Of a stretch of DNA of 64,000 nt, positions 25,355 through 33,853 are shown in pieces. Both the position numbers and the translations under genes were made by a program. The notes under the pieces were generated by a model that was not told the origin of the DNA, ran no database searches, and saw nothing but the letters and a program-made list of their open reading frames with translations. This stretch comes from Flavobacterium litorale. GTDB lineage: Bacteria; Bacteroidota; Bacteroidia; Flavobacteriales; Flavobacteriaceae. The number at the start of each line of letters is the position of its first letter. Positions within the stretch are counted from its first letter, which is position 1. The stretch lies in NCBI RefSeq assembly GCF_019613795.1, contig NZ_CP080429.1, forward strand, positions 2,158,501 through 2,222,500. Direction: 5' to 3'.

Positions 25355-25661
25355 TCTTTGTGTATTTTCTGCAAAGATAGCGAATTGGTTATGACTTTAC
25401 GGACTATGTTGTAGCATTAGAATATTACCTTGTTGAATAAACACGTTATATTTTTTACAATATTAGCCAATATCAGATTAAATGTTGTGTACGTAAGCTA
25501 ACTTACTGAAGTATAGCAATTATAAGTCTATTTCTACTTTTTTGTATCGAAGAACAAGTAGCGTAAAGCAAATTTTTACACCAATTAATGATAAAAAGCG
25601 ATGCGTTTATTGCATTTTAAAGATATAAAAGTATAAATTAGTCACTTTTAAAGTTAACACC
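25355..25661. other. Intergenic region between divergent helicase and antiporter genes
   Basis: A 307-base AT-rich stretch that must hold the promoters of both divergent genes. The helicase -7 element is at 25372-25379. On the plus strand I see only AT-rich runs and no good TAnnTTTG close to the antiporter start. No small frame, tRNA or stable hairpin was recognised. Confidence 0.5.
25372..25379 (-). promoter_or_regulatory. -7 promoter element TATCTTTG
   Basis: Matches TAnnTTTG on the minus strand, 17 bases before the helicase start. Confidence 0.5.
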
Positions 25662-26888
25662 ATGACCGCAGGAATTATATTGGTACTCTGTTTACTTGTA
25701 CTACTAGCCTATATATTTGATTTAACCTCTTCGAAAACAAAAATACCCTCTGTATTACTTTTACTACTACTTGGTTTTTTTGTACGACAACTTTGTAATT
25801 TTTTTGGTATCGATCTTATCGACCTTAAAAATGTACTACCTATATTAGGAACTATTGGGCTTATACTTATTGTACTTGAAGGTGCTTTAGAATTAGAGCT
25901 TACAAAAAGCAGGCTGCCCATTATTAAAAAATCGGTAGCGTTAGGTGTTTTACCGCTTGTAACCTACGCGTTAATATTAGCGTTTGTGTTTAATTACCTT
26001 AGCGGTGTAGATTTTAAAATATGCCTTGCCAACGCCATACCATTAGCTGTTATTAGTAGCTCTGTAGCCATACCCAGTGTACGGGCCTTTACAAAATCCG
26101 ATAGGGAATTTGTTATTTATGAAACCAGTATATCCGATATTATAGGAGTTATATTTTTTAACTTTATTACTATGCACGAAACCATTGGTTTTGCAGCCTT
26201 TGGGTCGTTTTTAATACAACTCTTAATTATTATAGTAATCTCGTTTATTGCTACAGGTATACTAGCGTTTATGCTAAGTAGGTTGGAGCATCATATAAAA
26301 TTTGTACCTATAATATTTTTAGTGATATTAATTTACGAAATATCTAAGGAGTTCAAACTACCATCGTTAGTATTTATATTGGTTTTCGGACTATTTTTGA
26401 ATAATTTAAATGGTATACGACACTTTAAATGGATACAGCACCTAAAACCAAGAGTATTAAGGCGTGAAGTATATAAATTTAGAGAAATTACCATAGAGGC
26501 AACTTTTTTAGTACGCGCACTATTCTTCTTGCTTTTTGGTTTTTTAATAGAAGCTACCGAAGTACTAAATACCGAAGTATTAATCTATTCTTTAGCTATA
26601 ACGGGAGGTATTTACTTATTGAGAATTATTGCGCTTAAAATAGCAGGAACAAACTTAATACCTTTAGTGTTTATAGCACCTAGAGGATTAATAACCATAC
26701 TGTTATTCCTATCACTTTCGTTGGAAGACCGCTTACCATTTATTAACCGTTCATTAATTATTCAGGTTATAATACTTACATCATTAATTATGATGATGGG
26801 TACTCTCTCGACTAAAAAGGAGAAGGAACTTATAGTTGATAAGGAGAATGGCAATGAAAATAAACAACCTGAAAATGCAGAAGTTTAG
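25662..26888 (+). CDS. Cation:proton antiporter family membrane protein
   Basis: A 408-residue protein with about 12 membrane segments from residue 3 to about 385. The core stretch NAIPLAVISSSVAIPSVRAF, then SDREFVIYETSISDIIG, carries the acidic residues expected in the ion-binding region of CPA-type sodium or potassium:proton antiporters. The C-terminus is a short charged cytosolic tail (STKKEKELIVDKENGNENKQ) with no TrkA/RCK domain. It likely exports cations in exchange for protons, for pH or salt balance. The ion is not predictable. It converges on the alanine dehydrogenase gene with 21 bases between them. Confidence 0.85.
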   Translation: MTAGIILVLCLLVLLAYIFDLTSSKTKIPSVLLLLLLGFFVRQLCNFFGIDLIDLKNVLPILGTIGLILIVLEGALELELTKSRLPIIKKSVALGVLPLVTYALILAFVFNYLSGVDFKICLANAIPLAVISSSVAIPSVRAFTKSDREFVIYETSISDIIGVIFFNFITMHETIGFAAFGSFLIQLLIIIVISFIATGILAFMLSRLEHHIKFVPIIFLVILIYEISKEFKLPSLVFILVFGLFLNNLNGIRHFKWIQHLKPRVLRREVYKFREITIEATFLVRALFFLLFGFLIEATEVLNTEVLIYSLAITGGIYLLRIIALKIAGTNLIPLVFIAPRGLITILLFLSLSLEDRLPFINRSLIIQVIILTSLIMMMGTLSTKKEKELIVDKENGNENKQPENAEV

Positions 26889-26909
26889 GATTTAAATTGG
26901 ATTTATTAA

Positions 26910-28103
26910 CTAAAATATAATCAGGTTTATATCTCGGTAGGATAACGAAAACCAATCGGCTATTAATCTATTGGTAAGTAATCCGTGATAAAAATAAATA
27001 CCATTTTTAAAACCTGTATTGCAACGAATAGAACTCTCTAAACCACCGTTTTCTGCCATTTGTAACAGGAATGGACTTATGATGTTACTTAGTGACATAG
27101 AAGCTGTTTTGGAATAACGTGAGGGTATATTGGGCACACAATAGTGTACTACTTCATTTTTTATAAAAGTCGGCTTTTCATGTGTAGTTATTTCCGACGT
27201 TTCAAAACAACCTCCCGTATCAATACAAACATCAATAATTACGGCACCATTTTTCATGTGCTCTACCATAGTTTCGCTAACAATAATGGGTGTACGGTTT
27301 TTGCCACGCATAGCACCAATAGCCACATCGCAACGCATTAGTGCTTTTAGTAACGATTTTTCTTGTATGGTAGAGGTAAATATGCGTTGGTTTAAATTGT
27401 TTTGTAACCTGCGCAATTTTGTTATAGAGTTATCAAAAACCTTAACGTTGGCACCAAGCCCTATAGCTGTTCTGGCAGCAAATTCAGCAACGGTACCTGC
27501 GCCAATAATAACTACCTCAGTAGGTGGTACACCTGTTATATTACCCAAGAGTAGCCCTTTACCTATTTTCTGATTAATCATTAACTCTGCAGCAATAAGC
27601 ACCGATGCTGTTCCTGCAATTTCACTTAGTAGTTTTACCGCAGGGTACGAACCATCTTCGTCCTTAATAAATTCAAACGCCATTGCCGTTATTTTTTTGG
27701 CAGCTAGGGCTTCAAAATATTCTTTTTTTTGAGTTTTGAGTTGAATTGCAGAGATTAACAGCGTTTGCTGTTTCATCATTTCAATTTCTTTCTCGGTAGG
27801 TGGCTCTACTTTAAGTATTACAGGGCAACTAAATACTTTTTTTGTATCTAACGTTATTTCTGCACCCGCATCACTATACTCTTTATCGCTGTAGCTCGAA
27901 CTTTCCCCAGCACCTGCTTCTATCATTACACGATGCCCGTGGGCTGTTAACGAGTTTACAGCATCGGGCGTAAGGCAAATTCTCCTTTCCTGGTACGATG
28001 TTTCTTTAGGTACACCAATAAAAAGGTCACTACGCTGCCTGCTTACTTCTAGCTTTTCTTCTTGCGGGAGTAGCTGTTGTTTGGTAAAAGGAGTTAGTGG
28101 CAT
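26910..28103 (-). CDS. ald: Alanine dehydrogenase
   Basis: A 397-residue NAD-dependent enzyme converting alanine to pyruvate and ammonium, and the reverse. The N-terminal domain has the family start IGVPKETSYQERRICLTPDAV and the substrate-binding HRVMIEAGAGESS; the NAD-binding domain has VVIIGAGTVAEFAARTAIGLGA (about 193-214), and the C-terminal part keeps IIDVCIDTGGCFETS and HYCVPNIPS. It carries about 25 extra N-terminal residues compared with the shortest family members. It has its own -7 element at 28134-28141 but could also be read from the tsaE/porX transcript. Confidence 0.92.
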   Translation of the reverse strand: MPLTPFTKQQLLPQEEKLEVSRQRSDLFIGVPKETSYQERRICLTPDAVNSLTAHGHRVMIEAGAGESSSYSDKEYSDAGAEITLDTKKVFSCPVILKVEPPTEKEIEMMKQQTLLISAIQLKTQKKEYFEALAAKKITAMAFEFIKDEDGSYPAVKLLSEIAGTASVLIAAELMINQKIGKGLLLGNITGVPPTEVVIIGAGTVAEFAARTAIGLGANVKVFDNSITKLRRLQNNLNQRIFTSTIQEKSLLKALMRCDVAIGAMRGKNRTPIIVSETMVEHMKNGAVIIDVCIDTGGCFETSEITTHEKPTFIKNEVVHYCVPNIPSRYSKTASMSLSNIISPFLLQMAENGGLESSIRCNTGFKNGIYFYHGLLTNRLIADWFSLSYRDINLIIF

Positions 28104-28133
28104 GGTTGTTATGTGATAGTTGGCTCTAAATTA

Positions 28134-28141
28134 CAAAAATA
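28134..28141 (-). promoter_or_regulatory. -7 promoter element TATTTTTG
   Basis: Matches TAnnTTTG on the minus strand, 30 bases before the alanine dehydrogenase start. Confidence 0.5.
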
Positions 28142-28156
28142 AAACGGATGTTAAAA

Positions 28157-28564
28157 CTATTTCAATGTCACATGCCGTTTGCCATCTGATAACTGTTTAA
28201 TGGTTATGGAGGAGTGATCTAAAGGTATTAAATTAGGTGTTTTTTCAGGCCATTCTATAAGGCACATGTTTCCAGAATAAAAATATTCGTCAATACCCAT
28301 GTCGTAGGCTTCTTCCTCGCTATTAATACGGTATAAATCAAAGTGGTAAAGCGGATTACCGTCTGCTGTTTCGTACTCATTTACTAAAGAGAATGTAGGG
28401 CTAGATGTAATATCTTTTACGCCCATACTACGTGCTATGGCTTTAATAAGTGTGGTTTTTCCTGCGCCCATAGGTGCATGAAAAACTACTATTTGTTTTA
28501 ATCCACTTTCCAATAACTGTTTGGCTACAGTATCTATTTCTTCTAAAGCGAATGTAACTTCCAT
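28157..28564 (-). CDS. tsaE: tRNA threonylcarbamoyladenosine biosynthesis ATPase TsaE
   Basis: A 135-residue P-loop ATPase that works with TsaB and TsaD to make the t6A modification at position 37 of ANN-decoding tRNAs. The Walker A is GAGKTT (33-38), followed by the family blocks TSSPTFSLVNEYE, PLYHFDLYRI and CLIEWPE. Length is typical. It begins 14 bases after the porX stop on the same strand, so the two are probably co-transcribed, an arrangement I recall from other flavobacteria. The other t6A genes are not in the window. Confidence 0.92.
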   Translation of the reverse strand: MEVTFALEEIDTVAKQLLESGLKQIVVFHAPMGAGKTTLIKAIARSMGVKDITSSPTFSLVNEYETADGNPLYHFDLYRINSEEEAYDMGIDEYFYSGNMCLIEWPEKTPNLIPLDHSSITIKQLSDGKRHVTLK

Positions 28565-28578
28565 ATATAAAAACCTAT

Positions 28579-30129
28579 TTATTTGGGATTAAATACTAAA
28601 AAGGGTATAATCATTTCTTCTAACGATATGCCTCCGTGTTGATAGGTATTACGATAATAGCTTACATAATGGTTAAAGTTGTTTACGTAAGCCAAAAACA
28701 AATCATTTTTAGCAAATATATACGAACTACTCATGTTTATAGTAGGTAATTGCACACTTTTTGGATCTTTTACATGGTATACATCCCTATCCTCAAAGGT
28801 AAGGCTGCGTCCTGTTTTGTAACGTAGGTTTAAACTCGTATTTCTATCACCTACTACCTTACTAGGGTTTTTTACGTTTATAGTACCATGGTCGGTAGTT
28901 AGTATAAGTTTAAAGCCCATAGTTTGTGCCTGTTGTATCATTTCTAATAATGGCGAGTTTTTAAACCAACTTAATGTAAGCGATCGGTACGCTTTATCGT
29001 TACTTGCCAGTTCCTTTACAACTTCCATTTCTGTTTTAGCGTGCGATAGCATATCTACAAAATTATACACAATTGTAGTTAGGTCGTTATCTTTAAGCCC
29101 TTTAAAGTTATCTACAAGCTTTTTACCATCTTTAAAGTTGGTAATTTTATAATATTCTTGTTTAATGCCAAGACCAAGTCGTTTTAAATGTGCTGTAAGG
29201 AACTCCGATTCGTACATGTTTTTACCGCCTTCCTCAACATCGTTTTTCCAATACTCGGGGTGTTTTTTCTCCATTTCTAATGGTGTAAGCCCCGAAAAAA
29301 TAGCATTACGCGCATATTGGGTAGCCGTTGGCAAAATAGAGTAGTAGGCTTCTTCTTTTTCTAGTTTGTAATGGTTGCTAACCACACTCTGGAAAGCTTT
29401 CCATTGGTCGTAACGCAAGTTATCTATAACTACAAAAAGTATAGGTTGTTTTTTCTGTATTTCGGGTACTACCAGTTCACGAAAAACATTATGCGATAAT
29501 ATAGGTTTGTCGGCATCAGGTTTGTACCAATTGGCATAATTTTTCTCGATGTACTTACTAAATTGTGAGTTGGCTTCTTGTTTTTGCGACTCTAGTATTT
29601 CCACCATACTTTGGTCCTCAATTGTTTCCAATTGCATTTCCCAAAACACCAATCGTTTGTACATATCCACCCATTCCTCCCACGAATTTACCATAGCCAT
29701 ATCCATAGCTATTTTTCGGAATTCTTTTTGGTAGTCGAGCGTTGTTTTTTCAGATACTAAACGCGAATTGTCCAAATTCTTCTTTAAACTCAGGAGTATT
29801 TGGTTCGGGTTTACTGGTTTTATAAGGTAATCGGCAATTTTAGAGCCAATAGCTTCTTCCATAATGTACTCTTCCTCACTCTTAGTAATCATAATAACGG
29901 GTACGGACGATTTTAACTCTTTAATTTCCGATAATGTTTCCAAACCCGTAAGTCCAGGCATATTTTCATCGAGAAATACAATATCAAAATTTTCTTGACC
30001 AAAAAGCTCAATAGCATCCTGCCCATTATTGGCAGTAGTAACATTATAGTTTTTTTTCTCCAAAAAAAGTATGTGGGGTTTTAACATGTCAATTTCATCG
30101 TCAACCCAAAGTATCTTTATTTCATTCAT
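28579..30129 (-). CDS. porX: PorX-type response regulator with PglZ domain
   Basis: A 516-residue protein. Residues 1-120 form a response-regulator receiver domain: acidic pair DDE (10-12), phospho-acceptor D54 in VFLDENMPG, and K83 in MITKSEE. The rest is a PglZ domain (VVIDNLRYDQW, SILPTATQYARNAIFSGLTP, TTDHGTI), an alkaline-phosphatase-like fold. This is the layout of PorX, which with the sensor PorY controls type IX secretion genes and has been shown to act as a phosphodiesterase in other Bacteroidetes. No sensor kinase is adjacent. A subtilase with a T9SS sorting domain at the right edge fits an active T9SS. Confidence 0.93.
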   Translation of the reverse strand: MNEIKILWVDDEIDMLKPHILFLEKKNYNVTTANNGQDAIELFGQENFDIVFLDENMPGLTGLETLSEIKELKSSVPVIMITKSEEEYIMEEAIGSKIADYLIKPVNPNQILLSLKKNLDNSRLVSEKTTLDYQKEFRKIAMDMAMVNSWEEWVDMYKRLVFWEMQLETIEDQSMVEILESQKQEANSQFSKYIEKNYANWYKPDADKPILSHNVFRELVVPEIQKKQPILFVVIDNLRYDQWKAFQSVVSNHYKLEKEEAYYSILPTATQYARNAIFSGLTPLEMEKKHPEYWKNDVEEGGKNMYESEFLTAHLKRLGLGIKQEYYKITNFKDGKKLVDNFKGLKDNDLTTIVYNFVDMLSHAKTEMEVVKELASNDKAYRSLTLSWFKNSPLLEMIQQAQTMGFKLILTTDHGTINVKNPSKVVGDRNTSLNLRYKTGRSLTFEDRDVYHVKDPKSVQLPTINMSSSYIFAKNDLFLAYVNNFNHYVSYYRNTYQHGGISLEEMIIPFLVFNPK

Positions 30130-30416
30130 ATTATGAGTGAATTTTCGTTCATTAATAAATATGCAAGTTAAATGTATTTAACGATTATTATCTTAAATAT
30201 TGTATAAAAGTAATTACTTAATAGTAAGGATTTTTGAATTATTATACTGATTGTTTAAATTCAATTATTTGCAAGTTAAAAGCATGTTATATTCGCGAAA
30301 TTATTGGTAACAGTTGTGTATGGAGTAATAATTTATTATCCAATTAATTTATTTTACTTGGAATTTGTTGTTACTATATTATAAATTTAACAACACAATT
30401 AACTAAAAATAGAATA

Positions 30417-31481
30417 ATGACTTATGAAGATTTAGGGTATAATACTACCCTTGAAAAATATAAAAACGAGCAAAATTTAAATTCGTTTTTACTGGGCAGA
30501 ATAGTACTAGAACATAAAGATAGGTATACTATTAAAACACCTGATAATGAATTTGACGGCGAATTGATTGGTAAGTTACGATTTACAGTACAAGACAGAT
30601 ATGATTTACCTGCGGTAGGCGATTGGGTTGCTTTTTCGGAATATGATGAAACAAAAGCCTTAATACATGCTATTTATCCTCGAAAGTCGATTATTGAAAG
30701 GCAGGCAGTTGGTAAATCAGGCCACATACAAATAATTGCAACAAATATTGATTATGGTTTGATAGTACAATCGGCTAACAGGGATTTTAACCTGAACAGA
30801 TTGGAACGGTACTTAACAATTTGTAATGCATCAAATGTTAACCCTATAATTGTAATTAGTAAGGTAGATTTAATAAGTAATGAAGAGTTAAGTTTTATTC
30901 TCAATCAAATTAACAAACGGATTAAGGAAGTGCCTGTAATTACTGTAAACAATCAAGAGAATGGTTATAACGCATTACAAAGCGTCATACAAAAAGGTAA
31001 AACCTATTGTTTACTTGGCTCTTCGGGAGTTGGTAAATCTACATTACTAAACAACTTGGCAGGTTCGCAACAAATGAAAACAGCACAAATAAGCACCGCC
31101 GTAAATAAAGGAAAGCATGTTACAACGCACCGAGAGCTAATTGTTTTAAATAGTGGTGGCATTTTAATTGATAATCCTGGTATGCGAGAAATTGGCATTA
31201 CAGATACTGCAATTGGACTTGAAACTACATTTGAAACCATTGTTGAATATGCCCAAAACTGTAAATTTAAAAATTGCACACATATACACGAAAAAGGTTG
31301 TGCGGTATTGCAAGGGGTAACAGATGGGTTTATTGACGAGGCTGCTTATCAGAATTTTCAAAAAATGGAAAAGGAAAAACTACACTTTGAATCTGATTTA
31401 CAAGAGAGCAAAAAGAAGGCCAAGAAGTTTGGTAAAATGGTTAAGAACTTTAAAAAGCAAAGGGGAGATACTAAGTATTAA
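30417..31481 (+). CDS. rsgA: Ribosome small subunit-dependent GTPase A
   Basis: A 354-residue circularly permuted GTPase that helps mature the 30S subunit. The N-terminal OB-fold (GRIVLEHKDRYTIKTPDNE to VGDWVAFSEYDE) is followed by the G domain with the permuted order: NxxD-type G4 VISKVDL, then G1 GSSGVGKST (about 201-209), then DNPGMREIGI (G3). A zinc knuckle follows near 281-294 (CKFKNCTHIHEKGCAV). The C-terminal helix is Lys-rich. It is divergent from porX across 287 bases. It stands alone. Confidence 0.93.
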   Translation: MTYEDLGYNTTLEKYKNEQNLNSFLLGRIVLEHKDRYTIKTPDNEFDGELIGKLRFTVQDRYDLPAVGDWVAFSEYDETKALIHAIYPRKSIIERQAVGKSGHIQIIATNIDYGLIVQSANRDFNLNRLERYLTICNASNVNPIIVISKVDLISNEELSFILNQINKRIKEVPVITVNNQENGYNALQSVIQKGKTYCLLGSSGVGKSTLLNNLAGSQQMKTAQISTAVNKGKHVTTHRELIVLNSGGILIDNPGMREIGITDTAIGLETTFETIVEYAQNCKFKNCTHIHEKGCAVLQGVTDGFIDEAAYQNFQKMEKEKLHFESDLQESKKKAKKFGKMVKNFKKQRGDTKY

Positions 31482-31518
31482 ATTATCTTTAAAATATAAG
31501 TAGCCTTAAACAAAGTAC

Positions 31519-31526
31519 TATATTTG
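31519..31526 (+). promoter_or_regulatory. -7 promoter element TATATTTG
   Basis: Matches TAnnTTTG, 19 bases before the GTG start of the HD-domain gene; it may head the lipid A gene block. Confidence 0.5.
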
Positions 31527-31545
31527 TTAAAAATTCAACTTTACT

Positions 31546-32790
31546 GTGAGCGAGATTAATAAGCTTAAAATTCTTAACGACCCTGTATACGGGTTTATAT
31601 CCATAACAAATCCATTAGTTTACGACCTCATTCAACATACCTATTTTCAAAGGCTTCGTCGTATTTCCCAAATGGGAATGTCGTACTTGGTATACCCTGG
31701 TGCGCACCATACTCGTTTTCATCACGCATTGGGTTGTATGCATATTATGCAAAAAACCATTCAGGTACTTAAGTTTAAAGGTGTGGCGATAACTGAGGAT
31801 GAAGAAAATGCGCTTTGCATTGCAATATTATTGCACGATATTGGGCATGGTCCATTTTCGCATGCTATGGAACATAGTATTGTAGAGAACGTGAATCATG
31901 AGGCAATATCATTGTTTTTTATGAATAAACTTAATGCCGAGTTTGATGGTAAACTATCATTAGCTATTCAAATATTTAAAGGCGAGTACCATCGCAAATT
32001 CATGTTACAACTCATATCCAGCCAGTTGGATATGGATAGGATGGATTACTTAAAACGCGATAGTTTTTACAGTGGTGTGGCTGAAGGCAACATAAACTCG
32101 GAACGTTTACTACAAATGATGAACGTTAAGGATGATGTATTGGTTATAGAGGAGAAAGGTATCTACTCGGTCGAAAAATTCTTGGTAGCTCGTAGGTTAA
32201 TGTATTGGCAAGCCTACTTACACAAAACAAGTGTAGCTGCCGAGTTGGTTTTAACTAAAATTTTAAAGCGTGCAAAGGAGCTAACACAAAGAGGTATTAC
32301 TTTGCCATGTAGTGCAGCGTTACAATTTTTTATGCAACAAAAAATTAATTTTGAAGACTTTAATAACGATGTATTACAAACATTTTCGAGATTAGATGAT
32401 TTTGATATAATTAGTGCTATAAAAGATTGGCAATATCATGATGATTTTGTGCTAAGCGAACTTAGCCGAATGATTATTGATAGAGATTTACCTAAGATAC
32501 GATTAAGCTCGGAAAAACCTAAAAAAGTGGTAACAAAGGAGCTAAAGGCAAAATTAGCAACACTTTATCCTATAACAGAAAAGGAAGCAAGCTATTTTGT
32601 TTTAAAAGGAGAAATAAAAAACCAAGCATATAATAAAACTGGCGAACCCATACATATAGTAAGGAAGGACGGAACGGTAGAAGAGGTAGCAGCAGCATCA
32701 GATCAATTGAATTTAAATGCACTGTCCAAGCCTGTTACCAAATATTATTTGTGTTTTCCGAAAGTACTTTTGGAAAAAGCAGGGATTTAA
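31546..32790 (+). CDS. HD-domain phosphohydrolase
   Basis: A 414-residue HD-superfamily metal-dependent phosphohydrolase. The motif is spread as usual: HH in RFHHALGCMH (about 59-60), HD in LLHDIGHGPFSHA (97-98) and the distal Asp in QLDMDRMDYLKRD (about 165). This form, close to dNTP triphosphohydrolase/SAMHD1-like proteins, is common in Bacteroidetes; a nucleotide substrate is likely but not proven. The start is GTG at 31546, giving the family N-terminus SEINKLKILNDPVYGFI. It lies 23 bases before lpxD, and I recall that order as conserved in flavobacteria. Confidence 0.88.
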   Translation: MSEINKLKILNDPVYGFISITNPLVYDLIQHTYFQRLRRISQMGMSYLVYPGAHHTRFHHALGCMHIMQKTIQVLKFKGVAITEDEENALCIAILLHDIGHGPFSHAMEHSIVENVNHEAISLFFMNKLNAEFDGKLSLAIQIFKGEYHRKFMLQLISSQLDMDRMDYLKRDSFYSGVAEGNINSERLLQMMNVKDDVLVIEEKGIYSVEKFLVARRLMYWQAYLHKTSVAAELVLTKILKRAKELTQRGITLPCSAALQFFMQQKINFEDFNNDVLQTFSRLDDFDIISAIKDWQYHDDFVLSELSRMIIDRDLPKIRLSSEKPKKVVTKELKAKLATLYPITEKEASYFVLKGEIKNQAYNKTGEPIHIVRKDGTVEEVAAASDQLNLNALSKPVTKYYLCFPKVLLEKAGI

Positions 32791-32800
32791 TATAATTTTA

Positions 32801-32808
32801 TATTTTTG
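32801..32808 (+). promoter_or_regulatory. -7 promoter element TATTTTTG upstream of lpxD
   Basis: Matches TAnnTTTG only five bases before the lpxD start codon, so a transcript from it would be leaderless or nearly so. Confidence 0.4.
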
Positions 32809-32813
32809 TCGGA

Positions 32814-33842
32814 ATGAAATTTACAGCAGAACAAATAGCGGGAATATTAGAGGGCGATATAGTAGGCAACCCTAATGCCGAAGTACATAAGCTATCTAAA
32901 ATAGAAGAGGGTACAGAGGGGTCGCTTACTTTTCTAGCCAATCCCAAGTACCAACAATACATATATTCTACAGCAGCCAGTATTGCTATTGTTAATAAAT
33001 CGTTTGAACCAGAAGAACCTATAACCACTACCTTAATAAAGGTAGAAGATGCCTATAAATCATTCTCAAAATTACTTGAATATTATAATCAGGTAAAACT
33101 AATGAAATCGGGTATAGAGCAACCAAGCGTTATTGCTGATGATACAGTGTATGGCGAAAACTTATACCTTGGTAGCTTCTCTTACATTGGTAAAAACGTA
33201 AAGATTGGTAACAACGTAAAAATATACCCCAACAGTTTTATAGGCGACAATGTAACTATTGGCGATAATTGCATATTATTTTCGGGAGTACGTATTTATT
33301 CTGAAACCGAAATGGGTAACAACTGTACCATACACTCAGGCGTAATAATAGGCTCCGATGGCTTTGGCTTTACACCTAATGAAGATGGTGTATACAGCAA
33401 AGTACCACAAATAGGTAACGTAATACTAGAGGATAATGTAGATGTAGGCTCGGGCACTACAATAGATAGAGCTACGTTAGGTTCTACCATTATTAAAAAA
33501 GGAGTAAAGCTCGATAACCAAATACAAATAGCCCACAACGTTGTTATAGGCGAAAATACAGTAATAGCATCGCAAACAGGTATTGCAGGCTCTACCAAAA
33601 TAGGTAAAAACTGTATCATAGGAGGGCAAGTAGGTATTGTAGGGCACATTACTATTGGCGATGGCGTACGTATACAAGCACAATCTGGCGTAGGTAAAAA
33701 CATACCCGATGGAGAGGCTATACAAGGCACACCAGCACTAGGATACAATGATTTTAATAAATCATACGTTCACTTTAGGAACTTACCAAAAATAGTTGCC
33801 GATATTGACGAACTTAAAGAAAAAGCGAAACAACAAAACTAA
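32814..33842 (+). CDS. lpxD: UDP-3-O-acylglucosamine N-acyltransferase
   Basis: A 342-residue left-handed beta-helix enzyme that adds the second 3-hydroxyacyl chain to UDP-3-O-acyl-glucosamine in lipid A synthesis, in the cytosol. The N-terminal uridine-binding domain (about 1-100) has EGSLTFLANPKYQQY; the hexapeptide-repeat core runs about 105-300 with TTIDRATLG and the catalytic histidine in NQIQIAHNVVIG; a C-terminal helix ends the chain. Length is standard. It opens the run lpxD, lpxC/fabZ, lpxA (gaps 11 and 10 bases). A second LpxD-like gene lies at 36717. Confidence 0.95.
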   Translation: MKFTAEQIAGILEGDIVGNPNAEVHKLSKIEEGTEGSLTFLANPKYQQYIYSTAASIAIVNKSFEPEEPITTTLIKVEDAYKSFSKLLEYYNQVKLMKSGIEQPSVIADDTVYGENLYLGSFSYIGKNVKIGNNVKIYPNSFIGDNVTIGDNCILFSGVRIYSETEMGNNCTIHSGVIIGSDGFGFTPNEDGVYSKVPQIGNVILEDNVDVGSGTTIDRATLGSTIIKKGVKLDNQIQIAHNVVIGENTVIASQTGIAGSTKIGKNCIIGGQVGIVGHITIGDGVRIQAQSGVGKNIPDGEAIQGTPALGYNDFNKSYVHFRNLPKIVADIDELKEKAKQQN

Positions 33843-33853
33843 AATATCAGATA

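Noticed and set aside
33296..33748. Open frame on the minus strand inside lpxD (150 codons)
   Set aside because: It mirrors the repeated hexapeptide codons of lpxD and lacks any motif; a shadow.
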